A stretch of 64,000 nucleotides of DNA from Fimenecus sp045532175. GTDB lineage: Bacteria > Bacillota > Clostridia > Oscillospirales > Acutalibacteraceae. Positions 23,112 through 31,760 of this stretch are shown here, piece by piece. The notes under the pieces were generated by a model. It was not told the DNA's origin and made no database searches. It was given only the letters and a program-made list of their open reading frames with translations. The number at the start of each line of letters is the position of its first letter. Position 1 is the stretch's first letter. The stretch covers positions 1 through 64,000 of the forward strand of contig JAZSFK010000028.1 in the NCBI GenBank assembly GCA_045532175.1. Reading direction: 5' to 3'. The translations under genes and the position numbers were made by a program.

Positions 23112-24461
23112 CTATTTTGTCAATACTCCATCATCGCTATAAAGCAAAACTAAAATATTATCCTCTTCGCCTGTATAACAATCAATATAGATTAATAATT
23201 CTTTTCCGTCCTGAGTTTTGCAGTGGACTTCATAACAAAAATCTTCGGTTTGCCATTCGGTGGGGATGACACATAACTGTACGTCTATAATGTCAAGCTG
23301 GCTGTTGATTTTGGTGACAGCCTGTTCTCTTGTTAAAACAGGAGACAGGATGCTTCTTTCGGTGTGGTTTGTAATATATCCTGTTGCGTCAAAAGACAGT
23401 ACCTCTCCGCTTTCAAGACTGACACTTACCTTAATTAAATCAGGATATAATACAATGTCATTTTTTGTTGAGGCAAAGTTTATTGTACATATACCATCTT
23501 CTGTGAAAAAGTAACTTTCCTTCATATTCTCATACCCGATTTTATCAAGGAATTCCCTTGCCTTTTCAACTACATCCTCAGGCTCTAACTGAATTTCTCC
23601 AACAAAAGTTGAATTGAGCATATAGCAGGGTTTTCCGCCATTTTTTGTTATGGCAATTGTGCAGTTATCACTTTGTAAAACATAGCAGGGGATTGTGCCT
23701 TCTTCCATATGTGAAAAGTAAATACTGTCCTTTTCTTTCTCGCATATTCTTTCTGCAATTGCTTTCGCCTCATCCTGAGAAATACTGCTCAATCCATCTG
23801 TATACTTTGCTTTTCCGTCAACTAAATGGTCAGAAAAGGGTCCGTCATAAATAAGGGACGGCATATCAGTTAAGGATTGTTCGGTATCGTCAAAACCTTG
23901 TGAAAATGTCTTTGTATTTGCAATTGCATCAGTAGAGATGGTGGATTTTACTTCTTCAAATGAAAATGAGCCATTTTGCATATCGTAGCACATATTGTTG
24001 ATTTCTTCATTCAGGGCTTTGCAATAATTATATAGTTCCGAAAGCTGATTTCTTTCTTCGTCAGTCAGCACTTCGCCTTGAACACTTTTTCTTTCTAAGG
24101 ACATAACAAATTCGCCAACCTGTGACAGAAATTTATAGGTGTTACTGATTGCCTGTGCATCGGTTGGCAGTAAGGCTAAACTGTTTTTTGCGCCTGAGGC
24201 TTCACGCCATAATTCTGTTGAAAGCTTTGATAACATGGATGGTGTGCTGACATAAATTGTTTTTTCGAGATTTGTGGATATATTGCTTAAATTCTCATCA
24301 AGTGCAACTAAAGCCATCTGCTTTGTAGCAATTGCTTCCATCTTGTACTTATTAGCCTTAACCGTCTGAGTTATACTGACTATACCAAGCACTATGATAA
24401 CGGCGGATAGGTATAGAATTATTCGTGCTTTTTTTCGGGTAGAAAAGGGCTTTTTTTCCAT
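23112..24461 (-). CDS. ypeB: Spore germination protein YpeB-like (PepSY domains)
   Basis: 449 residues. One N-terminal membrane helix (RIILYLSAVIIVLGIVSI) follows a short basic cytoplasmic end. The middle ~200 residues form the helical YpeB domain (LSTELWREASGAKNSLALLP), then two PepSY-like units containing ISQDEAKAIAERI and LTREQAVTKINSQL. In Bacillus, YpeB stabilises the cortex-lytic enzyme SleB in dormant spores. Here no sleB is next to it. The start at 24461 has AAGGAAGG upstream; a 29-codon extension to 24548 has no site and is unconserved. Confidence 0.85.
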   Translation of the reverse strand: MEKKPFSTRKKARIILYLSAVIIVLGIVSITQTVKANKYKMEAIATKQMALVALDENLSNISTNLEKTIYVSTPSMLSKLSTELWREASGAKNSLALLPTDAQAISNTYKFLSQVGEFVMSLERKSVQGEVLTDEERNQLSELYNYCKALNEEINNMCYDMQNGSFSFEEVKSTISTDAIANTKTFSQGFDDTEQSLTDMPSLIYDGPFSDHLVDGKAKYTDGLSSISQDEAKAIAERICEKEKDSIYFSHMEEGTIPCYVLQSDNCTIAITKNGGKPCYMLNSTFVGEIQLEPEDVVEKAREFLDKIGYENMKESYFFTEDGICTINFASTKNDIVLYPDLIKVSVSLESGEVLSFDATGYITNHTERSILSPVLTREQAVTKINSQLDIIDVQLCVIPTEWQTEDFCYEVHCKTQDGKELLIYIDCYTGEEDNILVLLYSDDGVLTK

Positions 24462-24541
24462 GTTTTTTCCTTCCTTTAATTGTTTGGAAATATTGTTTAC
24501 AAAAAATTCAAAAATATACTGAAAAAATATGCAAATTATGT

Positions 24542-24570
24542 TTGCCAAATAATCGATTATGTAGTATAAT
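24542..24570 (+). promoter_or_regulatory. Promoter of the cysteine desulfurase operon
   Basis: TTGCCA (24542-24547), 17-nt spacer, TATAAT (24565-24570). Confidence 0.6.
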
Positions 24571-24606
24571 TATTGTGATTAAATATGAAGAATGGGGGAA
24601 GAGTTA

Positions 24607-25734
24607 GTGGGCGTTTATCTCGATAACAGTGCAACAACAAAACCGTGCGAAAAAGCAGTAAAAAAAGCACTTGAAATGATGAACGAAAACTTTGGAAATC
24701 CCTCATCACTTCACCTCTGTGGCTATAAAGCGAAAAAAGAGCTTGACAGCGCAAGACATACCATTTCTGCATTCTTAGGCTGTGATGATAACGAAATATA
24801 TTTTACACCAAGCGGAACTGTTGCAAATCATACTGCGATTCTGGGCACTGCTCAGGCAAGACGTCGTGAGGGTAAGAAAGTCATAACAACATTACTTGAA
24901 CATCCAAGCGTCCTGAAACATTATGAAAACCTTGCTGAACAAGGCTATGATGTTGTATACTTAAAACCCGATAGTAATGGTAAAATCAGCCTTAATGAAC
25001 TTTCAAATGTTGTTGACGAAAATACAGTTTTAGTAAGTATAATGGCAGTTAATAATGAGGTTGGTTCTATCCAGGAAATCTCAAAAATTAAGGGTATCAT
25101 CAAAGAGAAAAAATCAAAGGCATATTTTCATTGTGATGCTGTTCAGGCATTTGGAAAAATTCTATTGAGACCCAAAAAGATGGGAATTGACCTTATGAGT
25201 ATGAGTGCTCATAAAATTCACGGTATTAAAGGTGCAGGTGCTTTGTTTGTGAACAACAGCATTCGCATTTTGCCAAGTATTGTTGGTGGCGGTCAGGAAA
25301 ATGGACTTGTTTCGGGAACTGAGGCAATGCCTGCAATTTGTGCCTTTGCTGAAGCTGTAAATGATATAGGCAATGTTCAAAAAAATCTGGATTATGTTGC
25401 ATCTGTTAAGAATTATTTTGTGAGTAAAATAGCTGATGTTGAAAAAGTTCAGATAAACTCACCAAGTGATGCCTTGCCTTATATCATCAACATTTCTGTC
25501 GAGGGTGTACCGTCACAGGTAATGCTTAATTCTCTTTCCTCAATGGGCATTTATGTTTCGGCAGGTTCAGCCTGTGCAAAGGGACATAGAAGCGAGGTTT
25601 TAACTGCTATGGGAGTTTCACCAAAGGGAATTGATAGCGCAATTCGTATCAGTTTGTCAAAAACTACCACGGAAAATGATATGGATTTGTTGTATAATGG
25701 AATAGTTGACACTGTAAAACGTATTAGGAGATAA
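24607..25734 (+). CDS. Cysteine desulfurase (NifS/IscS class V aminotransferase)
   Basis: About 375 residues. It takes sulfur from cysteine with PLP and forms an enzyme persulfide. YLDNSATTKPC begins the fold, SMSAHKIHGIKGAGALF carries the PLP Lys, and SAGSACAKGHRSEVL holds the active Cys in the class I loop. It precedes thiI by 2 nt, so its likely role is sulfur supply for 4-thiouridine in tRNA and perhaps thiamine. GTG 24607 fits the GGGGGAAG ribosome site; ATG 24592 lies within that site and is less likely. Confidence 0.92.
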   Translation: MGVYLDNSATTKPCEKAVKKALEMMNENFGNPSSLHLCGYKAKKELDSARHTISAFLGCDDNEIYFTPSGTVANHTAILGTAQARRREGKKVITTLLEHPSVLKHYENLAEQGYDVVYLKPDSNGKISLNELSNVVDENTVLVSIMAVNNEVGSIQEISKIKGIIKEKKSKAYFHCDAVQAFGKILLRPKKMGIDLMSMSAHKIHGIKGAGALFVNNSIRILPSIVGGGQENGLVSGTEAMPAICAFAEAVNDIGNVQKNLDYVASVKNYFVSKIADVEKVQINSPSDALPYIINISVEGVPSQVMLNSLSSMGIYVSAGSACAKGHRSEVLTAMGVSPKGIDSAIRISLSKTTTENDMDLLYNGIVDTVKRIRR

Positions 25735-25736
25735 CA

Positions 25737-26909
25737 ATGAAGGAAATCATACTAATTAAGAATGGTGAGCTGGCACTTAAGGGCTTGAACCGTTCAACAT
25801 TTGAAGATATTTTGATAAAGAATATTCGTAAAAGAATTAAACCTCTTGGCGAATTTGAATATAGAAAAGAACAATCCACAGTTTCTGTTGTCCCAATGGA
25901 TGATTATATTGATATGGATGAGGTCAGCGACAGAATCAGTCGTGTTTTCGGTATTGCTGCTTATTCAAGAGCATTGCAAGTCGAAAAGGATATGGCGGTC
26001 ATTTTAGAAAACGCACCCGAATACCTTGCAGAACAATTAAGAGAAGCAAGAACTTTTAAGGTTGAGGGTAAACGTTCAGATAAAAAGTTTCCGTTAAAAT
26101 CTCCTGAAATATCTGCAGAGGTTGGTGGAGCAATTCTAAGTAGATTTCCACACCTTAAGGTTGATGTTAAAAACCCTGATATTCTTGTTACGATTGAAAT
26201 CAGAGAAAAATTTGCTTTCATCCGTGGTAATCAGACTAAAGGCGCAGGTGGTATGCCAACGGGCACGGCAGGAAAAGCTGCAATTCTTATTTCGGGCGGT
26301 ATTGACAGTCCTGTTGCTGCATATATGATGGCAAAACGCGGTCTTGTGCTTAATGCGATTCACTTTGCTTCTCCACCATATACATCTCCGCAATCTGAAG
26401 AAAAAGTACACAATCTTCTTCGCAAGGTTTCAAAATATAGCGGGAATATCTGTTTACATACAGTTGGTTTTACTGAAATTCAGGAAGAAATCAGAGATAA
26501 ATGTCCTGAAGAATTATTTACTCTTATTATGCGTCGCTTTATGATGAGAATATCACAGCGAATTGCCGAAAAAGAGGATTGCAAAGCACTTATAACCGGT
26601 GAAAGTCTTGGACAGGTTGCAAGTCAGACATTGAATGCTCTTGCTTGTACTGACGCAGTTTGTGAAATGCCTGTTTTCAGACCTTTAATCGGTCTTGACA
26701 AGGATGAAATTATTAAGGTATCAAAAAAAATTGACACCTTTGATATTTCAATTGAGCCGTATGAGGATTGTTGTACTGTGTTTACACCAAAACACCCGAA
26801 AACAAAACCACAAATTTCTATCATTGAGACCGCCGAACAAGCTCTTGATGTTGAAGGCTTAATCGACAGGGCTTTGCAGGGTGTAACAATAAATAATATC
26901 TGTTTTTAG
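25737..26909 (+). CDS. thiI: tRNA 4-thiouridine synthase ThiI (no rhodanese domain)
   Basis: 390 residues: N-terminal ferredoxin-like and THUMP domains (IKNGELALKGLNRSTFE; FAFIRGNQTKGAGGMPTG), then the PP-loop ATPase with ISGGIDSPVAAYMMAKRG. It adenylates U8 of tRNA and inserts sulfur. It lacks the C-terminal rhodanese domain of the E. coli protein, as in Bacillus, where a partner NifS supplies sulfur directly; the gene just upstream fits that role. The segment YEDCCTVFTPKHPKTKP is the conserved late motif. Confidence 0.95.
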   Translation: MKEIILIKNGELALKGLNRSTFEDILIKNIRKRIKPLGEFEYRKEQSTVSVVPMDDYIDMDEVSDRISRVFGIAAYSRALQVEKDMAVILENAPEYLAEQLREARTFKVEGKRSDKKFPLKSPEISAEVGGAILSRFPHLKVDVKNPDILVTIEIREKFAFIRGNQTKGAGGMPTGTAGKAAILISGGIDSPVAAYMMAKRGLVLNAIHFASPPYTSPQSEEKVHNLLRKVSKYSGNICLHTVGFTEIQEEIRDKCPEELFTLIMRRFMMRISQRIAEKEDCKALITGESLGQVASQTLNALACTDAVCEMPVFRPLIGLDKDEIIKVSKKIDTFDISIEPYEDCCTVFTPKHPKTKPQISIIETAEQALDVEGLIDRALQGVTINNICF

Positions 26910-26918
26910 GAGCGAAAA

Positions 26919-27407
26919 ATGGCACTTGAAGAAAAGGTTGTTGAATTATTAAAAGAAAAAAATCTTGTGTTTGCTTGTGCCGAATCCTGTACAGGTGGTT
27001 TGATTGCCAAAAGAATCACTGATATCAGTGGCTCATCCGCAGTGTTTAATTGTGGTGTTGTAAGTTACAGTAATGAAATTAAAGAAAAGGTTTTAGGAGT
27101 TCAGCACGAAACACTTATGCAGTATGGTGCAGTCAGTGAACAAACAGTCCGTGAAATGGTGAGCGGTATTTTAAAAATCTCTAAAGCAGATGTTGCCGTT
27201 GCTGTTTCAGGTATTGCAGGACCAAGGTCTGATAATACGGAAAAACCTGTGGGGCTTATTTACATAGCAGTTTCCGACGGTAATAAAATCGTCATAAAGG
27301 AATTAAAAAACGAATTTACAGATGATGTGAGAAATAATAATCGAAAAAGTGCTGCCGACGAGTCCTTTAAAATGATAATCTCTTTATTAGGAGAAGGTAA
27401 TGAATAA
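26919..27407 (+). CDS. pncC: Nicotinamide-nucleotide amidase, stand-alone CinA C-terminal domain
   Basis: 162 residues. CAESCTGGLIAKRITDISGSS has the catalytic Ser (S23). GVVSYSNEIKEKVLGV, YGAVSEQTVREM and VSGIAGP complete the family signature. PncC deamidates NMN to nicotinate mononucleotide for NAD recycling. TAGGAG precedes ATG, 9 nt after thiI. Its end overlaps the following sortase by 8 nt. A degenerate relative of full-length CinA is fused to another protein three genes downstream (29667-31757). Confidence 0.92.
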   Translation: MALEEKVVELLKEKNLVFACAESCTGGLIAKRITDISGSSAVFNCGVVSYSNEIKEKVLGVQHETLMQYGAVSEQTVREMVSGILKISKADVAVAVSGIAGPRSDNTEKPVGLIYIAVSDGNKIVIKELKNEFTDDVRNNNRKSAADESFKMIISLLGEGNE

Positions 27408-28356
27408 TAAAACTAAAAAAATATTCATGGATATAATTCTTGTTGTTTGCATTGTTTCATTTTTGCTTTCCGCAGTATTTTTGCTTGAATATTATCTCAT
27501 TGTTCCCACCGGAGAAAAGAAAGTTTACGAGGAATTAAGGGTGGAGAATCTCGAGCTTGAAGAACTTATTGAAGCGGAAACACCTATAAGTCAGTTGAAG
27601 CCTGATTATTCCGAAGCTTTGAAAATAAATGACGAAACGGTTGGATGGGTAAGGATTTCCGGAACAGAAATTGACTATCCTGTTGTTCAACACCCTGATG
27701 ATGCAAATCTTGATGCAGACAATTATTACTACCTTAATCATAATTTTGAAAGAAAACGTTCCGTGGGTGGTGCTGTTTTCCTCGATTACAGAAATGATTC
27801 TGTAAATCTTGATACAAATACTGTTTTGTGGGGACACAATGTGTACCATAAGCAGAATAAAGAACCCATTTTTTCTGATTTGGTGAATTATGAAAATATA
27901 GAATTTTACAAAAAACATCCCATCATTGAGTTCAATACACTTGAAAACTATTATCAATGGAAAATATGTGCGGTATTTGTTACCAATCAGGAGTCAAAGG
28001 ACGATAACGGATATGTTTTCAATTTCTTTTATCCATTTCTTGACGGAGAAAACTTTAACGGATATGTTGATGAAATAAATAAACGCACATTGTATAATAC
28101 AGGTGTTGATATTGTTGATGGTGATAAGTTTATAACCCTTGTAACCTGCTATAGAGGTCTTGACTTGCCGGATTACAGAGCACCATCTTACATTGTTGTA
28201 GTTGCAAGGCAGGTAAGAGAAAATGAGGATATAAATGTAGGTGTGTCAAATGCTACATTGAATAATAATCCCAAGTATCCGCAACTTTATTATGATAAAT
28301 ATGGTTTAACTAACCCATATATAGATGATGAAAAATGGTATCCAACGGAGGTGTAG
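27400..28356 (+). CDS. Class B sortase with altered Arg site
   Basis: 318 residues. One N-terminal membrane helix (IILVVCIVSFLLSAVFLLEYYLI cut short here, residues ~12-34) then a sortase B domain: VGWVRISGTEIDYPVVQ, the His motif LWGHNVYH (H146), and the Cys motif LVTCYRG (C250). The Arg that usually precedes the last strand (as in ARLVVV of the next gene) is Tyr264 here (PSYIVVVAR); R252 and R260 are nearby. A 45-residue C-terminal tail with NPKYPQLYYDKYG is shared with the next sortase. The cell-wall substrate is unknown. Confidence 0.88.
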   Translation: MNNKTKKIFMDIILVVCIVSFLLSAVFLLEYYLIVPTGEKKVYEELRVENLELEELIEAETPISQLKPDYSEALKINDETVGWVRISGTEIDYPVVQHPDDANLDADNYYYLNHNFERKRSVGGAVFLDYRNDSVNLDTNTVLWGHNVYHKQNKEPIFSDLVNYENIEFYKKHPIIEFNTLENYYQWKICAVFVTNQESKDDNGYVFNFFYPFLDGENFNGYVDEINKRTLYNTGVDIVDGDKFITLVTCYRGLDLPDYRAPSYIVVVARQVRENEDINVGVSNATLNNNPKYPQLYYDKYGLTNPYIDDEKWYPTEV

Positions 28357-28362
28357 TTACAA

Positions 28363-29628
28363 TTGAATAATGAAAATAAAAAAAATGATGCACTTTCTTT
28401 TGAGGATTTAAAGAAACAATTGGGAATGGAACTATCACAAAAGGAAGAAAAAATATCTGAAAATACAGAAGTAAAAGACGATAAAACGGATGACGCAGTT
28501 AAAATATCTGAAGAAAAAAAGGAACCTATTACTGTTACAGAAAATGGTCAGACCTTTTTGGACATTACATCACAATTTGTAACTGAAGAGGATGAACAAC
28601 CTGAAAAAGGTGAAAAGAAAAAGCCAAAACAAAAGGTTGTTCAAAAAAAGAGAGTTCGTACTTTTAATGAAATTTTCTCAGATTTCTTCAAAGGATTTGT
28701 TCCTCTTAAAAAAGACAGTGCAAAGGAGAAAATGCGAAAAGTTGTTATGGATATCTCCATAATAGCCATTGTTGCTTGTCTTGTTGCTTTTGCAAAGTAT
28801 TTTGTTGAGTATCGTCAACAGATTTCGCTTCAAAACGATTTAAGGGGTCAAATAATCAATTCTGACAATATGAGTGAAGACCAGTATCAACAGGCATGGA
28901 ACGACTTGTATGCACAGTTTCCACAGATTCAGTTTCCTGCTGGAATGAAACCGGACTACGCCTATCTTTATGCAACAAATAATGATTTTGTTGGCTGGTT
29001 AAGAATTGCAAACACAAATCTTGATGTTCAGGTTGTACAGAGTAAAGATAATGACTATTACCTTTACAGAGATTTCTATAAAAAATCAAGCAGATATGGT
29101 ACTCCTTATATGGATTACAGAAACAATAGTAAGGAACTTGACGATAATACGGTTATATATGGTCATCACATGAATGACGGTCTTATGTTTGGTAATCTAG
29201 ATAAATATAAGACACTTGAAGGTTATAAGGATTCGCCTACTATTCAGTATAGTACACTTTATGCGGATTATCAGTTTAAGGTATTTGCAGTTATGATCAC
29301 AACTGCAAATACAGCAGACAACGGCGGATTTAACTATATGGCATCTAATTTTTCATCAGATGAAAAATTTATGAATTATGTAAATGAACTAAAGTTGAGA
29401 AGTATTATCAATACAGATGTTAATGTAAATGCGGATGATAAGCTTATAACACTCATAACATGTTCACATGATTTTGATGATGCAAGACTTGTTGTTGTTG
29501 GCAGAATGGTCCGCGAAGGTGAGGATGCTTCAGTTAATGTAAGCAATTCAGCACTTAATCCTGAGCCCAAATATCCACAGGCTTGGTATGATAAAAAGGG
29601 TAAGGAAAATCCATTTGCGAATGTATAA
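28363..29628 (+). CDS. Class B sortase with long cytoplasmic N-terminal extension
   Basis: 421 residues. Residues 1-~126 are charged and low in complexity, rich in Lys/Glu, and come before the only membrane helix (~127-147), so they lie inside the cell. The sortase domain has VGWLRIANTNLDVQVVQ, VIYGHHM (H268), LITCSHD (C367) and ARLVVVG (R375), a complete His-Cys-Arg triad. The C-terminal tail NPEPKYPQAWYDKKG matches that of the preceding sortase. TTG 28363 is the start, with GGAGGTG 9 nt upstream. Only 6 nt separate the two sortase genes. Confidence 0.9.
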   Translation: MNNENKKNDALSFEDLKKQLGMELSQKEEKISENTEVKDDKTDDAVKISEEKKEPITVTENGQTFLDITSQFVTEEDEQPEKGEKKKPKQKVVQKKRVRTFNEIFSDFFKGFVPLKKDSAKEKMRKVVMDISIIAIVACLVAFAKYFVEYRQQISLQNDLRGQIINSDNMSEDQYQQAWNDLYAQFPQIQFPAGMKPDYAYLYATNNDFVGWLRIANTNLDVQVVQSKDNDYYLYRDFYKKSSRYGTPYMDYRNNSKELDDNTVIYGHHMNDGLMFGNLDKYKTLEGYKDSPTIQYSTLYADYQFKVFAVMITTANTADNGGFNYMASNFSSDEKFMNYVNELKLRSIINTDVNVNADDKLITLITCSHDFDDARLVVVGRMVREGEDASVNVSNSALNPEPKYPQAWYDKKGKENPFANV

Positions 29629-29666
29629 TTATTAAAGATAAACAGGGAAGAGAGAGGTAATTAAAA

Positions 29667-31757
29667 ATGAAGGCTAAATTGTTGTCACTTAATACTGATA
29701 AGAGTATGTCGTTTTCACGCTATCAGGCTCGTATTGACAGTAGCTTGAAATCATATACAGGTGATAAGCTTGATTCATATCAGTTTGAAAATATCCGTGA
29801 TATATTTGCGGCATTACAGGAAGCGTTGGAAAATGATGAACTTATCATTACAGCGGTTGATGTTAAAAACTATTTGAGATTTAAAAATGCTTTGATTCAG
29901 GCTTTTGGTAACGATGCAACTTATGCACCTGCAGTTTTGAACAAGCTTGAAAAAATAACTGAACTTGAAGATAAAGTAAGGAAGGCTTTTTCAATTTTCC
30001 CTGAAGCAGCGACAGTGTTTGTTTCTAACGATGGCTTGTATTCTGGCTTTGGTCTTGAAAACGGTTCACAGTGCGTGTTATGTCTTCCAATTGACAATAA
30101 CAGAATTGATGGTATTTTAAGAAATGGTGTAATTCCGTTTCTTTCGGATTCATTTGAAGTTGTTGGTGTTGACGCGGAAATATCAAAGGCTCAGACTGCT
30201 AATCAGGAGAAAGTAGCACTTGCTGTTAAGAGAATCCTCGATTCTAATTCACTTGTTGCAGTAAACGGTACTACAAATGCTGAAACACTTAAGAGCTGTG
30301 GTGATTCAGTCGAAGGCTTTAGCGATGCTTTTGTGTTCACTCCCCACGTTGAGGATAAGGGTAATGTTAATGCAACTGAGTATGCAGCCCAACTTGCAAA
30401 AGTTAGTCTTGATTTATCCGCAGCAAATATCGGTGCTTGTATTAGTGATATTTATTCTGCTGGTGATGTGAATTATATTTGTATTGCAGTGGCAAGTGAA
30501 GAATCTGCTGTAGTCAGAAAACTTTATATGTCAGAAAATGAAACAGAATTAGCCTTTATTGAAAGTGCTGCTCTTGAACTTATTGAATTGATTGGTGAGA
30601 AAGCAACAGGTATCCGTAGCGTTGGTATTGAAATTACGGATGAACCTATGATTGAGAATATAATTACAGAAAAGGATAAAAAATCCGTTGGTAAGAAGCC
30701 ACTCATCGTTCTTGCTGTTATAATGAGCCTTGTAATTGTTGCATGCGTTGTATTTGGTGTATTGTATGCAGTTAAGGGTGAGGATTTCTTCAGTTCAATG
30801 TTCCAACCCAAGGAAGAACAGACAACAGAAGCGGTTAAGACGGAAGAACCGACAACAGAAGAAGAGGAAGAATTAGTTATCCCTGAATATGTAGAGCCTA
30901 TGCTTCCTATTTCTGAATACATTGCCAGGGATTATCTTACAAAGCAACAGCCCACAACAGCTGTTGCAAACGGTAAAACACCTGAATACATCTCTATCAA
31001 TGGACAGAGTTACGAGACAAAAGATGGTCTCGCAAGATTAGTTGCTGCAGATACAGATGTTAGTGATTACGAGCCAGAAGCTATAAAAGCACAGGTCGTA
31101 GCAGTATATAGCTTCCTTAAATATAGAAATAATGGTTATGTAATTGATAATGTTGTAATTGCCGATACATATCCTGAAGAGTTTCTTACACTTGTTGAAT
31201 CAGTTTTTGGACAGTATGTTGCGTTAAATAACAATGTTGTTGTTACACCATATCATCTCTTTTCAGTGGGAAGAACAATGAATTTAAGTTCAATTATGCC
31301 TTATCTTACTTCTGTTACTGTACAAAATTCTCTAGAGTCATCATTTGATAGCACTAAAGTTGTTAAAGAAATTTCAGAAAAAGATATGAAATTAAAATTA
31401 TTGTCATACGATAGAACAATGTCATTATCGTCAAATCCTGAAGCATGGATTCAAATAATTGACCGTGACTCTGCGGCAACTTCTGATATCGGATATGTAT
31501 ATACAATTAATGTGGCAGGTAAATCATATTATGGTCCATTCCTAAGAATTATGTTGGGCGAAAATGTTGTTGCTTCAGGTTGCTATGATGTTGATTATGA
31601 TGCTAGTAGACAGGTGTTTATTATTACTACATATGGTCAAGGTAGCGGAATTGGTATGAGTCTTACCGGTGCAAAATATATGGCTGAAAACGGAAGCGAT
31701 TACAAAACAATTCTTTCAACATATTATGTTGGCACAACAGTTGCTATGGAGGGGTAA
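29667..31757 (+). CDS. Degenerate CinA-like region fused through a membrane helix to a SpoIID/LytB-like domain
   Basis: 696 residues. Residues 1-~170 follow the order of CinA N-terminal MoCF domains (ENDELIITAVDVKNYLRF; PEAATVFVSNDGLYSGFGLE). Residues ~185-310 follow the CinA amidase fold, but the ESCTGG motif reads NGTTNA, with Gly201 at the catalytic Ser place. A helix lies at 345-368, then an acidic Thr/Glu linker. Residues ~440-696 resemble SpoIID: EAIKAQVVAVYSFL and YGQGSGIGMSLTGAKYMAENG. At the catalytic Glu place of SpoIID I see Asp (VAADTD). It may be a peptidoglycan-binding or remodelling protein. Homologies are by eye only. Confidence 0.6.
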   Translation: MKAKLLSLNTDKSMSFSRYQARIDSSLKSYTGDKLDSYQFENIRDIFAALQEALENDELIITAVDVKNYLRFKNALIQAFGNDATYAPAVLNKLEKITELEDKVRKAFSIFPEAATVFVSNDGLYSGFGLENGSQCVLCLPIDNNRIDGILRNGVIPFLSDSFEVVGVDAEISKAQTANQEKVALAVKRILDSNSLVAVNGTTNAETLKSCGDSVEGFSDAFVFTPHVEDKGNVNATEYAAQLAKVSLDLSAANIGACISDIYSAGDVNYICIAVASEESAVVRKLYMSENETELAFIESAALELIELIGEKATGIRSVGIEITDEPMIENIITEKDKKSVGKKPLIVLAVIMSLVIVACVVFGVLYAVKGEDFFSSMFQPKEEQTTEAVKTEEPTTEEEEELVIPEYVEPMLPISEYIARDYLTKQQPTTAVANGKTPEYISINGQSYETKDGLARLVAADTDVSDYEPEAIKAQVVAVYSFLKYRNNGYVIDNVVIADTYPEEFLTLVESVFGQYVALNNNVVVTPYHLFSVGRTMNLSSIMPYLTSVTVQNSLESSFDSTKVVKEISEKDMKLKLLSYDRTMSLSSNPEAWIQIIDRDSAATSDIGYVYTINVAGKSYYGPFLRIMLGENVVASGCYDVDYDASRQVFIITTYGQGSGIGMSLTGAKYMAENGSDYKTILSTYYVGTTVAMEG

Positions 31758-31760
31758 AAC

